Origin: Prochlorococcus sp. AG-363-C20
GTDB lineage: Bacteria > Cyanobacteriota > Cyanobacteriia > PCC-6307 > Cyanobiaceae
Direction of reading: 5' to 3'
NCBI GenBank assembly: GCA_003280295.1
Contig: QCFI01000002.1
Coordinates: 1-64,000 of the forward strand
DNA: 64,000 nt
Each line of letters opens with the position of its first letter. Position 1 is the first letter of the stretch. Both the position numbers and the translations under genes were made by a program. This document shows, piece by piece, positions 1 through 12,794 of the stretch. Under the pieces are notes generated by a model that searched no databases, was not told the DNA's origin, and saw only the letters and a program-made list of their open reading frames with translations.

Positions 1-583
1 CAAAAATTTCAGGTTCAAAAAGATATATTCCTGTATTAATAGTGTCACTCAAAGCAGCATCTATAGAAGGTTTTTCTTGAAAAGCTTTTACTCGGTTGTT
101 TTCATCAGTAACGACAACTCCATAGCTGCTTACCTGCTCTTTAGAGACCTTTTTAGTAATCAAACTTGCCAAAGCTCCCTTTTCTCTATGCCTCCTTACC
201 GCCTCCGTTAAGTCCAGGTCAATTAAAGCGTCACCGCAAAGTACTACAAAAGTGTCATCAAAAAATTCTTGGAAATCTTGAATTTTCTTCAAACCACCTG
301 CAGAGCCAAGAGCATCTCCTATTAATTCTCCATCTTCAATACGCCCTTCAAAGCTATAAGCAATTTCAACACCAAAGCGTTGACCATCCCGAAAATAATT
401 CTCAATTTCTTCCGCTAGGTGAGAAACATTCACCATAACTTCTTTGAATTGATGTTCCTTCAATAATTCCAACAGAAACTCCATAACAGGTTTCTGAAGA
501 ATGGGAATCAAGGGCTTTGGGATCACATGCGTGATCGGCTGAATACGAGTTCCTTTGCCGGCCGCCAGGATCATCGCCTTCAT
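1..583 (-). CDS. NDP-sugar pyrophosphorylase / nucleotidyltransferase (3' end off window)
   Basis: Reverse-strand translation from ATG at 583: MKAMILAAGKGTRIQPITHVIPKPLIPILQKPVMEF..., the nucleotidyltransferase LAAGxGTR motif; the ORF is open to the window edge. Confidence 0.85.
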   Translation of the reverse strand, partial: MKAMILAAGKGTRIQPITHVIPKPLIPILQKPVMEFLLELLKEHQFKEVMVNVSHLAEEIENYFRDGQRFGVEIAYSFEGRIEDGELIGDALGSAGGLKKIQDFQEFFDDTFVVLCGDALIDLDLTEAVRRHREKGALASLITKKVSKEQVSSYGVVVTDENNRVKAFQEKPSIDAALSDTINTGIYLFEPEIF

Positions 584-626
584 TGGCGTTGTAAGCCTCA
601 GCTAATAAAACAACATAGACACCCTT

Positions 627-1532
627 CTACTTCAGAATGCTCGCAACAGCCGGCGAAGCAGCTGGCACGTTCAAAGTCCTTAATGGAAGCTGAGCCACCG
701 TACCTGGCAAGAGGATACGTTTAAGCAGCAATGGAGCGTAAAGAGACTCTTCTTGGTGTAGCTCCACCTTCCCCTGAGAACAAAGAAAAAGCAAAGCCCA
801 AAAAACACCGACTCGATCTTTATCTAAATCAGAATCAGCTACATTTTCCCAGTTGCTTACAAGTAATTCAAAATCAATCCAATCCAAAGCTGGCTCCCAA
901 GTGTTTAAAAAAATACCTAGAGCCGCTGTTGTTTCTGGCAATTTTTCTCTATGAGCTAAAGCCGTGACCTGTGCAATAGCCTCTCGCTCAGTAAATCGCT
1001 TTTGACGACGACGTCTACGATGCTGCAATTCATCAGAGTCCAATTGATCAGCAATCGATTCAAGCTGTTCTATAAGCTCTCCAAGGGTTACAGGTCTTCT
1101 CAATGGAGGCGGGGCCACCAAACGCCTATAGAGATGCCGCTCAGGATGCAGAGGGAGTGCAAAACTGGGATCAAGCCAACCTTGATCTGAAAGGTCTAAA
1201 TCAAAATCTGCTTCAACTACATTTTCAGGGGGAAAAGTCTCTGACTCAAGCACTTCTGCCTTCAAGCCAACCAAGACAGAAGCAGCAAGAAATGCCTCGC
1301 TACTTTCAGCAAGATCCCTTTCATAAGTTCCTCCATGGCCTTTCAAAGTGTCTGAAACTTGCCTAGGAACCACAATGCGTTGTCTTAGTTGATCAAGAAA
1401 TCCATCGACAACTGGAATTACATCAACGTCCCAAGGATCAAGTTCTCCTTTTTCAGCGGCATCTTGCAAAAGACGGATGGCAAGGCGAGCACCGCCTGAA
1501 TCAACACCCGTTTTCAAAGGGTGAACTTGCAA
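627..1532 (-). CDS. scpA: Segregation and condensation protein A
   Basis: 301 aa ORF with ScpA-type N-terminus (ARLAIRLLQDAAEKGELDPWDVDVIPVVDGFLDQL). Confidence 0.8.
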   Translation of the reverse strand: MQVHPLKTGVDSGGARLAIRLLQDAAEKGELDPWDVDVIPVVDGFLDQLRQRIVVPRQVSDTLKGHGGTYERDLAESSEAFLAASVLVGLKAEVLESETFPPENVVEADFDLDLSDQGWLDPSFALPLHPERHLYRRLVAPPPLRRPVTLGELIEQLESIADQLDSDELQHRRRRRQKRFTEREAIAQVTALAHREKLPETTAALGIFLNTWEPALDWIDFELLVSNWENVADSDLDKDRVGVFWALLFLCSQGKVELHQEESLYAPLLLKRILLPGTVAQLPLRTLNVPAASPAVASILK

Positions 1533-1664
1533 CTTAAATATGACTCTTCAAGCAAGTTATCAATATTAAAGAAAGGATGCCAGGGGGGAATCTCTCAAAT
1601 TTGCTTAAATATTTATTTTAAAACTCTCTTTTTGACTTTAAAATTTATAATTTTTAAAATTGAA

Positions 1665-3338
1665 TTATCCAAGAAGAATAGGGAATTTAAATTGAGTAGC
1701 AGGCGCAATTGCAGGGACAAAATTAATTCTCTTAACTGAAGATATTGACAGTTTATTTAATTTTTCCATAGCATTAAGATCACGTTTTACCAATGCTTCT
1801 ATAGAAGCTCGATAACTATCAGTCATGAGCCTTGGATAAAGGCCAATACCAATAATAGGAACAAGTAAACAACTAATAATGTAAATCTCACGAGGTTCAG
1901 CATCTACAAGTTTCGTGTTTGCAATTAATTCAGAATTCTCCTTCCCAAAGAATATTTCTCTCAACATTGAAAGTAAGTAAATAGGAGTAAGGATTACACC
2001 TATTGCTGCAAGCCCAGCCATTACAATTCTGAAAGGCAAGGTATAAACTTCATCAGTAACAAATCCAGCAAATACCATTAGTTCCGATACAAATCCACTC
2101 ATTCCAGGCAAAGCCAAAGATGCCAAAGAGCAAACAGTCCAAAGGGCAAACATTATTCGCATCTTTTGCCCAACTCCACCCATTTCTTCAAGTTGAAGTG
2201 TATGTGTTCTGTCATAAGTTGCTCCCACAAGAAAGAAAAGGCTAGCCCCTATCAATCCATGACTAATCATTTGCAACATCGCCCCACTTGTTCCTAGAGC
2301 ACTAAAGCTGCCTATACCAATTAAAACAAAACCCATATGACTGATAGAGCTATAGGCAATCTTGCGCTTCAGATTCCTCTGTGCGAAAGAAGTAAGTGCA
2401 GCATAAATAATGTTGACCACTCCTAGGACTATTAATAATGGAGCAAATTGAGCATGTGCTTCAGGCAAAAGTTGAGCATTAAAGCGTAAAAGCGCATACC
2501 CCCCCATTTTCAGAAGTATGCCAGCCAATAACATGTGAACTGGAGCAGTGGCTTCTCCATGAGCATCAGGCAACCATGTATGCAATGGAACAATTGGCAG
2601 CTTGACTCCAAAAGCAATTAATAGGCCTGTATAACAAAGGACTTGGAAACCTGTACCAAAATTTTGTTGAGCTAAATGTGTAAATTCAAAATTTGCAGGA
2701 CCTTCTCCAAAAAAGCCCATAGCAAGAGCTGCTAAGAGAATGAATAATGAGCTACCAGCCGTATAAATGATGAATTTGGTGGCCGCATATTGCCGCTTCT
2801 TACCACCCCAAATAGCTAATAAAAGATATACAGGTAAAAGTTCAAGCTCCCATGCCAGAAAAAAGAGCAACATATCCTGTACAGCAAAAACAGCTATCTG
2901 ACCTCCATCCATTGCCAATAGCAGAAAGAAAAAAAGTTTTGGCTTAAAAGAAACCGGCCATGCAGCCAATACTGCCAAGGAAGTAATAAAACTGGTCAGA
3001 AGGATCAAAGGCATAGATAAGCCATCTGCCCCAACAGCCCATGAAAGGCCTAAATCTGGAAGCCAAGTGACTCGTTCAGAAAGCTGCAAACCTTCTTGAT
3101 TTGGGTCATAACCTTTCAAATAAGCAGCAACGGTTATGAGGAATGTGATTAATGCGATGACTAGCGCAAACCAACGCACTTGTTTGCCTTCTCCTTTATC
3201 AGGGATAAAAGGCACCAAAAATGAACCTACGATTGGAAACAGAATCGAGGTACTTAGCCATGGGAAGTTGACGGTCACCTCTTCTGTCACCATCCCAAAA
3301 ATCGGGTAAAAAGTTGCATTAAAAGCAAACTCCAGCAC
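1665..3338 (-). CDS. ndhD: NAD(P)H-quinone oxidoreductase subunit 4 (NdhD)
   Basis: 557 aa polytopic proton-pumping subunit; motifs [48 protein letters not shown]-like. Confidence 0.93.
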   Translation of the reverse strand: MLEFAFNATFYPIFGMVTEEVTVNFPWLSTSILFPIVGSFLVPFIPDKGEGKQVRWFALVIALITFLITVAAYLKGYDPNQEGLQLSERVTWLPDLGLSWAVGADGLSMPLILLTSFITSLAVLAAWPVSFKPKLFFFLLLAMDGGQIAVFAVQDMLLFFLAWELELLPVYLLLAIWGGKKRQYAATKFIIYTAGSSLFILLAALAMGFFGEGPANFEFTHLAQQNFGTGFQVLCYTGLLIAFGVKLPIVPLHTWLPDAHGEATAPVHMLLAGILLKMGGYALLRFNAQLLPEAHAQFAPLLIVLGVVNIIYAALTSFAQRNLKRKIAYSSISHMGFVLIGIGSFSALGTSGAMLQMISHGLIGASLFFLVGATYDRTHTLQLEEMGGVGQKMRIMFALWTVCSLASLALPGMSGFVSELMVFAGFVTDEVYTLPFRIVMAGLAAIGVILTPIYLLSMLREIFFGKENSELIANTKLVDAEPREIYIISCLLVPIIGIGLYPRLMTDSYRASIEALVKRDLNAMEKLNKLSISSVKRINFVPAIAPATQFKFPILLG

Positions 3339-3430
3339 TTACATTGGCTTCTGACCTGTGTGGAGTTTAGAAATCCTAAGCCATATGACACCCTCTTTAT
3401 AGCCGTTGAAACACACGAAGGAAGATCGAA

Positions 3431-5446
3431 TCAAGCTGGTGGTGACGTTCCGAGAGCACCAAAAAGAGCAACCAGAGCAATAACACCTCCAAAAACTATT
3501 AATGCATAAAACTGAGCACGACCCGTCTCAAAATATTTAAGGCCCTCCCCGCTACCTAGTGTTAATAATCCCGTGAGGTTAACTACTCCATCAACCACCT
3601 TTGCATCTACCTCTAGGACTTCCCGTGCAAGTTTGCGACTACCTCGAACAAATATTTTTTCATTTATGTCATCTAAATACCACTTATTGATTAAAAAAGC
3701 GTTAATTAGTGGGAACCTTGCTGCTATAACTTTTCCAAGGTCAATACGATTCAAAAAGTAAGCAAAGACCGCCAAAGTGATTCCAGTAGAAGAGATTGCT
3801 ACTGAAGCTCCAGCAAGAGGAAGAAAATCACTCCAATTAAAAGTTTCTATCATTTCAAGCGCCTCCTCAGGATTCAAAAGAGCTGCAAACTTGCTATTCC
3901 AAGGGGCCCCTAGTAAACCAATGAATACAGAAGGAACTGCTAAAACTGCTAATGGAAGAGTCATAGACCAAGGAGACTCATGAACAACGCCTACATGATG
4001 AGATTGATCATCTTCAACTAATCTTCCTGCTGCTTCCAACAATTCAGCTTGAAGTTCTTTATTTTCCCCTCGGAAGGCCCCTTCAAAAGTTAAAAAGTAA
4101 AGTCGAAACATATAAAAGGCAGTCATACCAGCGGTTAAGAAGCCTACAAGCCAAAGGTAAGGGAAAGTATTGAATGCCTGCCCGAGGATTTCATCTTTAC
4201 TCCAAAAACCAGCTAAAGGAGGAATGCCACTAATAGCAATGCACCCAATCAAAAAGGTAATAGCCGTAATTGGCATTTTCTTACGCAAACCACCCATCAA
4301 TCTCATGTCCTGAGCCAAAATCGGCTCATGGCCAACAACATCTTCCATTGCATGTATCACAGAGCCTGATCCGAGAAAAAGCATCGCCTTAAAAAAAGCA
4401 TGGGTAACCAAATGGAACATCCCTGCTAAGGGAGCACCACAACCCATTGCGAGCATCATGTAACCAAGCTGTGAAACAGTGCTATATGCCAAGCCTTTCT
4501 TGAGATCCATTTGAGTAAGAGCGATTGAGGCTCCAAGGAAACAAGTAATTGTCCCAACAACAGCAATGACCAACCCAACCATCGGAAGTTGGCTAAAAAG
4601 CGGATCGAGTCTTGCAACAAGAAAGACTCCCGCAGCGACCATAGTTGCTGCATGAATTAATGCTGATATTGGAGTAGGGCCTTCCATAGCATCTGGGAGC
4701 CATACATGCAGTGGAAACTGAGCAGACTTTGCCATTGGGCCCATGAAAATTAAAAAACACAAAGTGAGAGCAGCCCATGCAGGAACTGCTCCGCTAGCTA
4801 TCGCATTAGCTAGGCCATCAGAAATGCCCTGGAAATCAAAACTTTCTGTAGCCCAAAACAAACCAAGGATGCCAAGCAAAAGTCCAAAGTCACCGACTCT
4901 ATTAACAACAAAAGCCTTCTGGGCTGCATGGGCTGCTCCATCCCTGTCATACCAAAACCCAACTAATAAATAAGAGCACATGCCTACTAATTCCCAAAAA
5001 ACATATATCTCAAGCAAATTGGGGCTCACAATGAGACCAAGCATTGAACTACTGAACAAGGCCAAATATGTAAAGAACCTCACATATCCTTTGTCATGAG
5101 CCATATACCCATGGGAATAAATCATCACCAGAAGTGCGATGGTAGTAACTAAAGACAACATCACAGCTCCAAGAGGGTCCACCAAATAACCCATTGGCAA
5201 AGTGAAATCACCTGCACTCGCCCAAACAAAAAGATGTTCAACGGGTGGTGAACCTGCTAATTGTTCAGCCAATACTGCATAACTCAATATTGTTGAAACA
5301 CCGAGGCAAGTTAGAAGCGTTATCGCTACTGGCTTCCTTAATCGGTTAATGGTGCGGTTAAAACTAATTAAGCCCATCCCAGTAACTACAGCTCCTAGGA
5401 GCGGGAATACTGGGATTAACCAGGCAAGTTCAGCGGCCGAGGACAT
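3431..5446 (-). CDS. ndhF: NAD(P)H-quinone oxidoreductase subunit 5 (NdhF)
   Basis: 671 aa; FWELVGMCSYLLVGFWYDR, AQFPLHVWLPDAMEGPTPISALIHAATMVAAGVFL motifs; adjacent to ndhD. Confidence 0.95.
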   Translation of the reverse strand: MSSAAELAWLIPVFPLLGAVVTGMGLISFNRTINRLRKPVAITLLTCLGVSTILSYAVLAEQLAGSPPVEHLFVWASAGDFTLPMGYLVDPLGAVMLSLVTTIALLVMIYSHGYMAHDKGYVRFFTYLALFSSSMLGLIVSPNLLEIYVFWELVGMCSYLLVGFWYDRDGAAHAAQKAFVVNRVGDFGLLLGILGLFWATESFDFQGISDGLANAIASGAVPAWAALTLCFLIFMGPMAKSAQFPLHVWLPDAMEGPTPISALIHAATMVAAGVFLVARLDPLFSQLPMVGLVIAVVGTITCFLGASIALTQMDLKKGLAYSTVSQLGYMMLAMGCGAPLAGMFHLVTHAFFKAMLFLGSGSVIHAMEDVVGHEPILAQDMRLMGGLRKKMPITAITFLIGCIAISGIPPLAGFWSKDEILGQAFNTFPYLWLVGFLTAGMTAFYMFRLYFLTFEGAFRGENKELQAELLEAAGRLVEDDQSHHVGVVHESPWSMTLPLAVLAVPSVFIGLLGAPWNSKFAALLNPEEALEMIETFNWSDFLPLAGASVAISSTGITLAVFAYFLNRIDLGKVIAARFPLINAFLINKWYLDDINEKIFVRGSRKLAREVLEVDAKVVDGVVNLTGLLTLGSGEGLKYFETGRAQFYALIVFGGVIALVALFGALGTSPPA

Positions 5447-5480
5447 TCAGTCATTTCAGGCTCATGAAAGTGTAGGCATT

Positions 5481-6218
5481 TCATCTCAGTAGTTCAGGTA
5501 ACTGCCATGAGAGAAATTCATTGCTAGCTGTCAAAATAAATTGATGTGCCCACCAAAAAACACCGACAGCAACACAAATACCTAGTTGTGACGGCCTTAA
5601 GAATTCGTTCCATTGCAATTTTTGACGACCATCTATAACTGCTAAAAATGGAAAAATGGATGTACTTCTTCGCAATTCCTCAAAAGCATCTCCAAACTTT
5701 GCTTTAAGTCGACGATCACCATGCCAAACAGCAAATAAATGATGGCAAATAAGACCTACACAAGTAACCATCATAAAGCTGCTACCAATCCAAAGTCCAT
5801 GAGTAAAGCACCAAAGAATTTGACCAATAGCTTGAGGGTGCCTACTAATTCGAATAATTCCTGTTGCATAAAGCCTTACTTCTGGTTTCAACAAAGCAGG
5901 AATTTCTAAAAGATTATAAGTAGCTGGATAAAGAAAGAAAAAGCTAATAGCAGTAAGGGCAAAAATCATTGGAACCATCCCTGGAAGTCCCTGGAGATTC
6001 CAAAGACGCACCCCGTCATAACGATGAGCAAGAAAGTATCCAATCAACACAACAGCTGAAGGAGCACTAGCACCTACAAAGATCAACCTCCATGCTCTTG
6101 CACCTATAAGTGATTCAGCGCGACTACGAATAGCTGCGCCACCACTGTGTATCAACGCAAAAAGCGCTAACAACCCAAGCATTACAAAAGAACTATGATG
6201 AAGATCTGCTGGAAACAT
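5481..6218 (-). CDS. NnrU family membrane protein, candidate 15-cis-zeta-carotene isomerase (Z-ISO-like)
   Basis: 245 aa polytopic protein with NnrU-like motifs (RISRHPQAIGQILWCFTHGLW, HHLFAVWHGDRRLKAKFG). Confidence 0.7.
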   Translation of the reverse strand: MFPADLHHSSFVMLGLLALFALIHSGGAAIRSRAESLIGARAWRLIFVGASAPSAVVLIGYFLAHRYDGVRLWNLQGLPGMVPMIFALTAISFFFLYPATYNLLEIPALLKPEVRLYATGIIRISRHPQAIGQILWCFTHGLWIGSSFMMVTCVGLICHHLFAVWHGDRRLKAKFGDAFEELRRSTSIFPFLAVIDGRQKLQWNEFLRPSQLGICVAVGVFWWAHQFILTASNEFLSWQLPELLR

Positions 6219-6318
6219 TGGTTCCGTCTGACCGCCTCAATAATTATTAAACCCCACCCACTAGATAGTTTCAGTTTAGAGTTTTTCAATATCGTTGCTG
6301 CCGGATCGGCACGTTCAA

Positions 6319-7293
6319 ATGGCCGATCTACCATTTACACTCGACCAGCTAAGAATTCTCCGGGCAATAGTCCGGGAAGGAAGTTTCAAAAAAGCTGCCG
6401 ATAGTCTCTATGTCACGCAGCCTGCAGTAAGCCTGCAAATCCAAAATCTAGAAAAGCAATTAGAAGTATCCCTTTTTGATAGAGGTGGGAGAAAAGCACA
6501 GTTAACTGAAGCTGGAGAAATCTTAATTAATTACTCCGAGAGCATTCTCAGTCAATGCGAAGAAGCATGTAGAGCAATAGAAGACCTACATAATCTCAAA
6601 GGCGGATCGCTAGTAATAGGAGCCAGCCAAACGACTGGGACGTACTTAATGCCTCGAATGATCGGCCTATTTCGACAAAAATATCCTGATATTTCTGTTC
6701 AACTTCAAGTTCATAGCACCAGACGAACAGGATGGAGCGTTGCAAATGGGCAAATTGATCTGGCGATAATTGGTGGTGAACTACCTTCAGAACTCAACGA
6801 ATTGCTCGATGTAATTCCTTACGCAACAGATGAGCTTGCTCTTGTCCTTCCAACAAAGCATCCCTTAGCAAAGCTCAGCGAGCTTAAGAAAGAAGATCTT
6901 TACCGTCTTAACTTTGTCAGTCTTGATGCTCAATCGACTACAAGAAAGGTACTTGACAAGCTTTTAGCAAACTCTGGATTAGATGTTCAAAGACTACGCA
7001 TTGAAATGGAACTTAATTCCCTTGAAGCAATCAAAAATGCAGTGCAATCAGGATTAGGCGCTGCATTACTTCCTGTTGTTGCAATCGAGCGAGAAATAAA
7101 TGCTGGATCACTTCATAAGCCATTAGTTGCTGATCTTGAAGTACGCAGAGAACTCAAGTTAATCAGACATCCAGCTAGATATTGCTCTAAAGCGGCCGAA
7201 GCATTTCTCAATAATATTTTACCTGTCTTTGCAAGTGAAGATAGTTATTTTATTCACCAAAGAAGCTGTCAGAAAATAAATGAACTCAACTAA
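6319..7293 (+). CDS. LysR-type transcriptional regulator (RbcR/CbbR-like)
   Basis: ORF 6295..7293 with LysR HTH ([41 protein letters not shown]); internal Met at 6319 is the likelier start. Divergent from the NnrU gene. Confidence 0.88.
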   Translation: MADLPFTLDQLRILRAIVREGSFKKAADSLYVTQPAVSLQIQNLEKQLEVSLFDRGGRKAQLTEAGEILINYSESILSQCEEACRAIEDLHNLKGGSLVIGASQTTGTYLMPRMIGLFRQKYPDISVQLQVHSTRRTGWSVANGQIDLAIIGGELPSELNELLDVIPYATDELALVLPTKHPLAKLSELKKEDLYRLNFVSLDAQSTTRKVLDKLLANSGLDVQRLRIEMELNSLEAIKNAVQSGLGAALLPVVAIEREINAGSLHKPLVADLEVRRELKLIRHPARYCSKAAEAFLNNILPVFASEDSYFIHQRSCQKINELN

Positions 7294-7298
7294 AATAA

Positions 7299-7928
7299 TT
7301 AAAATTGAATAGCCTCTTGGTTTATTCCTACGGCATCTTCAGCATTACCTTTAATAATAAATTTATTTTCACTTATATCAGCTTGATAAACACATCGAAC
7401 TATAGGATTATCCCGAATTGATCCAATATAAGCAAATGTATTCATCCGTTGCTTACATTCTCTAACATCCTCATTAGTAATTGCTCCCTGCTTTTGTAAT
7501 ACTGTCCAATTTTCTCTACGAATGACACATCCAGGTTGAAGTGCAGGTTGCGTTACAAAACTCGTAGAAGGATTAAGAGTGGTATACATCTCCACATCAA
7601 TTACAAAAGCGCTAGCACCCCATTGCCTACAAAACTCAGGATCCGGCACAGCCATATCCAATTGTTGTTGGCTTGCAATATTGCCTTGCCCACCCTGCGT
7701 AGTACTTGTAATAGCGCTACCAATACCCACTCCTACAACAAGCACACCTGCTAAAACAGCAATAGTGCCAGTATTCATTCGAATCCCGCCACCCCCAGGA
7801 GGGCTTGGAGGGCCAGAACGAGAGCCACGTGAATAGTTAGCCCCCCGATATTGATCCCTGGATGGATAGCCAGACTGACTACCAGAATTTCTTGGGCCTA
7901 ATTGCCGTCTATTAGGAAAACGAGTCAC
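7299..7928 (-). CDS. DUF3172 family cyanobacterial protein
   Basis: 209 aa: basic/Gly-Pro-rich N-terminus, one TM, then the conserved [30 protein letters not shown]...GCVIRRENW region. Confidence 0.75.
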   Translation of the reverse strand: MTRFPNRRQLGPRNSGSQSGYPSRDQYRGANYSRGSRSGPPSPPGGGGIRMNTGTIAVLAGVLVVGVGIGSAITSTTQGGQGNIASQQQLDMAVPDPEFCRQWGASAFVIDVEMYTTLNPSTSFVTQPALQPGCVIRRENWTVLQKQGAITNEDVRECKQRMNTFAYIGSIRDNPIVRCVYQADISENKFIIKGNAEDAVGINQEAIQF

Positions 7929-8278
7929 AATTCCTCAGTAGTTCTAGGAAGACCCATGGAATAATTCAACACACGACAATCAGGGTTATAGCTGAGTTCA
8001 CCTGCCTGAAGTAATTGACGAATGGTTCCTTCCAGCTCTGAACCAATCTTTCGAAGGTTGTAATCAGTAAGTTGTTTTCCTGCTTGCAAGCCAATCAATT
8101 CACGAAATCGATTTTGAATTTTTTTTAAAGCCTCATCATTCCAAAGAAATTCATTATCTGGATCAAGGTCAAGAGTTAGATGCTCTTTGTCTGCCACTAA
8201 AGCATTGTTCTCAACCTTTGCTGTAAACAAACGTACATGACGTGTTGTGCACTTCAGCAAGGTATCGGTCATAACCAT
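7925..8278 (-). CDS. ndhM: NAD(P)H-quinone oxidoreductase subunit M
   Basis: 117 aa; [43 protein letters not shown] matches NdhM; 4-bp overlap with the downstream gene. Confidence 0.9.
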   Translation of the reverse strand: MVMTDTLLKCTTRHVRLFTAKVENNALVADKEHLTLDLDPDNEFLWNDEALKKIQNRFRELIGLQAGKQLTDYNLRKIGSELEGTIRQLLQAGELSYNPDCRVLNYSMGLPRTTEEL

Positions 8279-8373
8279 AAACCGTTCCAGCTAAAGGGAA
8301 TATTCACCAGATTAAAGAAGACTGAGAGAAGATGGGGAGAGGCTGATCATTAAAGTTGACTTCCTTATTCTAA

Positions 8374-9798
<1,425 letters not shown>

Positions 9799-9801
9799 AA
9801 A

Positions 9802-10743
9802 ATGACCTTGGGATCATCTAATCCATCAATGATGAACACAAAGGCTCCTATAAGTCTTGATAATGCCTATGAAGTCTGTCGAAAAGAAACAGCCAAATGG
9901 GCCAAAACTTTTTATTTAGGAACACTTCTTCTCCCTGCAGAGAAACGCAGAGCAATCTGGGCAATTTATGTGTGGTGTAGAAGAACCGATGAGCTAATGG
10001 ATAGCCCAGACGCAATGAAGCGTCCAGTCAATGAACTTTCAAACCGTCTCGATACATGGGAAGAACGAACTAAAGCCATGTTCGCAGGAGAAATAGCAAA
10101 TGAACTTGATGCAGTAATGGCAGATACATTAAAACGCTTCCCTCAATCAATCCAACCATATTTAGACATGATCCAAGGCCAAAGAATGGATCTAAGTAAA
10201 ACCCGATATGAAACATTTGATGAGCTAGAGCTTTACTGCTACAGGGTTGCAGGAACTGTAGGGTTAATGACTCAAGGAGTAATGGGTTTAGATCCTGCTT
10301 ACACAACAGCTCCTTGGAGTCAAGCTCCAGACCCTTCGGAAGCAGCTATTGCCCTAGGTATAGCTAACCAACTCACAAATATTCTGAGAGATGTTGGAGA
10401 AGACAGAGGACGTGGTCGTATTTATATCCCTCAGGAGGATTTAAAAAGATTTGACTATTCTGAATCTGAACTAATGGCTGGTGTAGTTAACCATCAATGG
10501 AAGGAATTAATGGCATTTCAATTGCAACGTGCAAGAGAATGGTTTAGTAAATCTGAAGCTGGTATTCGCTGGTTATCTGGAGATGCAAGATGGCCTGTAT
10601 GGACCTCTCTAAGGCTTTACAGAGGCATCTTAAACGCCATTGAGAGACTAGATTATGATGTTTTCAATAATCGAGCTTATGTCAGCCGCCTAGCTAAAAT
10701 TGCTGAACTTCCACTTTCCTATCTAATTGCCCAAACAAAATAA
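9802..10743 (+). CDS. crtB: Phytoene synthase
   Basis: 313 aa; WCRRTDELMD and ANQLTNILRDVGEDRGRGRIYIP prenyl-synthase motifs; directly downstream of pds. Confidence 0.95.
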   Translation: MTLGSSNPSMMNTKAPISLDNAYEVCRKETAKWAKTFYLGTLLLPAEKRRAIWAIYVWCRRTDELMDSPDAMKRPVNELSNRLDTWEERTKAMFAGEIANELDAVMADTLKRFPQSIQPYLDMIQGQRMDLSKTRYETFDELELYCYRVAGTVGLMTQGVMGLDPAYTTAPWSQAPDPSEAAIALGIANQLTNILRDVGEDRGRGRIYIPQEDLKRFDYSESELMAGVVNHQWKELMAFQLQRAREWFSKSEAGIRWLSGDARWPVWTSLRLYRGILNAIERLDYDVFNNRAYVSRLAKIAELPLSYLIAQTK

Positions 10744-10793
10744 AGATTAAACATTACCTACTAAAAACTATTAAATTGTTTGGTAAGAATTTA

Positions 10794-11228
10794 TCAAACA
10801 GGCGTTTTTTGATTCGCAAGCAAATCCTTTAATTTGGCAAGCTCACCAGCCCAACGTGGGTCAGGAGCTTCTTGATTTGGAGCATCACTATGAACTACTT
10901 TTTTTGTTTGCTTACGTTTTAAACCTTGTGAATTTCCGTTAGATGAATTGCTATTTCTTCGACCACCTCCATCTTTAGAATCCCGCCTTTCAGATCGTTC
11001 TACACGCAAATTATTTCCATTAAATTCTCGACCATTGAGCTGTTCAATAAAAGTATTTGCAAGTTTTTCGTCTTCAACATTGGCAAAGCCAAATCCTCTA
11101 CAACCACCCGATTCTCTATCAAACACAGGTTTGAACCTGATCCCTTTTCCAACAGATGCAAAGAGATCTTCCAATTCTTTGCTCTCAAAAGTTTGAGGCA
11201 AGTTACCGATGTAAAGGCGAACACTCAT
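10794..11228 (-). CDS. RRM-type RNA-binding protein
   Basis: 144 aa; RNP motifs LYIGNLP and CRGFGFANV followed by a Ser/Asn/Gly/Arg-rich linker. Confidence 0.88.
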   Translation of the reverse strand: MSVRLYIGNLPQTFESKELEDLFASVGKGIRFKPVFDRESGGCRGFGFANVEDEKLANTFIEQLNGREFNGNNLRVERSERRDSKDGGGRRNSNSSNGNSQGLKRKQTKKVVHSDAPNQEAPDPRWAGELAKLKDLLANQKTPV

Positions 11229-11294
11229 GAAAAAGAGGGGGGAAAAAGGGATGATCCTGTCAGGACAATGAAAAGGTTCAGTGCACTAAGTTAA

Positions 11295-12539
11295 TCACAG
11301 AAAGGGCGAATTATGTTTCCACCAGTTACGTGCCTCTTCAAAAGTTTTGTCTAGATTACTCAATCTTCCAAAGGCTCTTTCTTGGCAAAGATGGTTCATA
11401 AGAACACCTAGTTTGGGTCCTGCTGGAAGATCAAGAACTTCTTGCAAAGTATGCCCATCTATAGGGCAAAAAGGATGAAAAAGAGGATCTTCTAAATCCC
11501 TCCAGCGATTAATCCAAACTTCTTGTTGCTTAGAAGAAAGCTGAATTATTAAAGCAGGAAGATCATCTTCTAATTCTTGATGTAATTGCAGGCGATCCCG
11601 TTCATCCAGTGTCTCAAAAGCCAATCCATCATTGAGCTTTAGCCACTTTCTAAGTGATTTACAACGTTCACGTTGCCTTCTACTAAAGCGCAAGTAAGTC
11701 AAGCCAGTATCACTTAATAAATGCGTCAAGCGAGCCAAAGGCAAGGCTAAACATATTTCCTTAGTGTTCAGAAATTTCTGATTTTTGAATGTAGGTGGAC
11801 CACAATTCAAAGAATCAAAATATCCACTCCAAGGGTTCAAAAGGCCTAATTCTTTGAGCAGCTCTATTACTTCATCAGCCTCATGAAGACAAACAATTCG
11901 CTGCAGTTCTAGCTGAATCCTTTCGGGTGCAGCCTTTGGAAGAAGGTTGGAATAAGTGTTTATAAAAGTTCTTGTTTGAGGGTCAAGTGAAAGATTTAAT
12001 TCAGCCACAAATCTCAAAGCCCTAAGCAGCCTCAAAGGATCTTCAATTAAATTTCTCTCTCGAACAGCCACAAGCTGATTTTTCCGTAAATCAGCAATAC
12101 CTCCTGTTGGATCAACAATTTCCGGAATCGATCCCAACCTGAGGGCAATTGCATTAAGCCTGAAATCACGATGCCAAAGGTCCTCCTCCAAGGTAGATCC
12201 AAATTGCTTCGCTAAATCAATAGTCCAGTTTTTAAAAACCAATCGGGCTATATCCCTTTGCTCATCAAGGACTACAAAAGTTGCATCTAGGTTTTTAGCA
12301 ATATCTTGAGTGATTTTTATTGCATTATTCGGGACCACAAAATCCAAATCTGGGTTCTTATTAAGTCTGTTCAACAAACCATCTCGAACAGCACCTCCAA
12401 CTAACGCCGTCCCAACTGGTAACTGAGCAATTGAAATAGGCCATCCCCCAGGGTTGAGAGTTTCCAAAAGCGCATTAGCCAAAAAACTCTTATCACCGTT
12501 CAGAATAGAATTTTCAAAAGAGGTGGAGGGAATGTGCAT
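11295..12539 (-). CDS. cca: CCA tRNA nucleotidyltransferase / poly(A) polymerase family
   Basis: 414 aa; LVGGAVRDGLLNRLNKNPDLDFVV and WHRDFRLNAIALRLG class II nucleotidyltransferase motifs. Confidence 0.85.
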   Translation of the reverse strand: MHIPSTSFENSILNGDKSFLANALLETLNPGGWPISIAQLPVGTALVGGAVRDGLLNRLNKNPDLDFVVPNNAIKITQDIAKNLDATFVVLDEQRDIARLVFKNWTIDLAKQFGSTLEEDLWHRDFRLNAIALRLGSIPEIVDPTGGIADLRKNQLVAVRERNLIEDPLRLLRALRFVAELNLSLDPQTRTFINTYSNLLPKAAPERIQLELQRIVCLHEADEVIELLKELGLLNPWSGYFDSLNCGPPTFKNQKFLNTKEICLALPLARLTHLLSDTGLTYLRFSRRQRERCKSLRKWLKLNDGLAFETLDERDRLQLHQELEDDLPALIIQLSSKQQEVWINRWRDLEDPLFHPFCPIDGHTLQEVLDLPAGPKLGVLMNHLCQERAFGRLSNLDKTFEEARNWWKHNSPFL

Positions 12540-12783
12540 ATGTGTTAACTGCCTCTGGGTTGATCGTTGTCAGACTTATCACTCAGTAGAGCGTCAACAT
12601 GAAGTAACTCATCTAACCGCAACTCCTGACATAGTGCCTATAGATCCATTGATTAACATCAGTATTTTGGAGAAAGCAAATGGAAGTACTGAGGTCGAAT
12701 GGGATGTAAGAGCTTGCAAAAGTTTCCGTAAAGATCAAGGCCGATGGATGAGATTGTGCCCGGGGCAAGAAATCCCAAAATGA
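12532..12783 (+). CDS. ycf34: Ycf34 family protein
   Basis: Internal ATG at 12532 in ORF 12454..12783 gives MCICVNCLWVDRCQTYHSVERQHEVTHL, the Ycf34 Cys-rich N-terminus. Confidence 0.85.
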   Translation: MCICVNCLWVDRCQTYHSVERQHEVTHLTATPDIVPIDPLINISILEKANGSTEVEWDVRACKSFRKDQGRWMRLCPGQEIPK

Positions 12784-12794
12784 ATTAAAAGAGA

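Noticed and set aside
166-967. Plus-strand ORFs at 166-438, 527-724 and 731-967
   Set aside because: Antisense to the nucleotidyltransferase and scpA reading frames.
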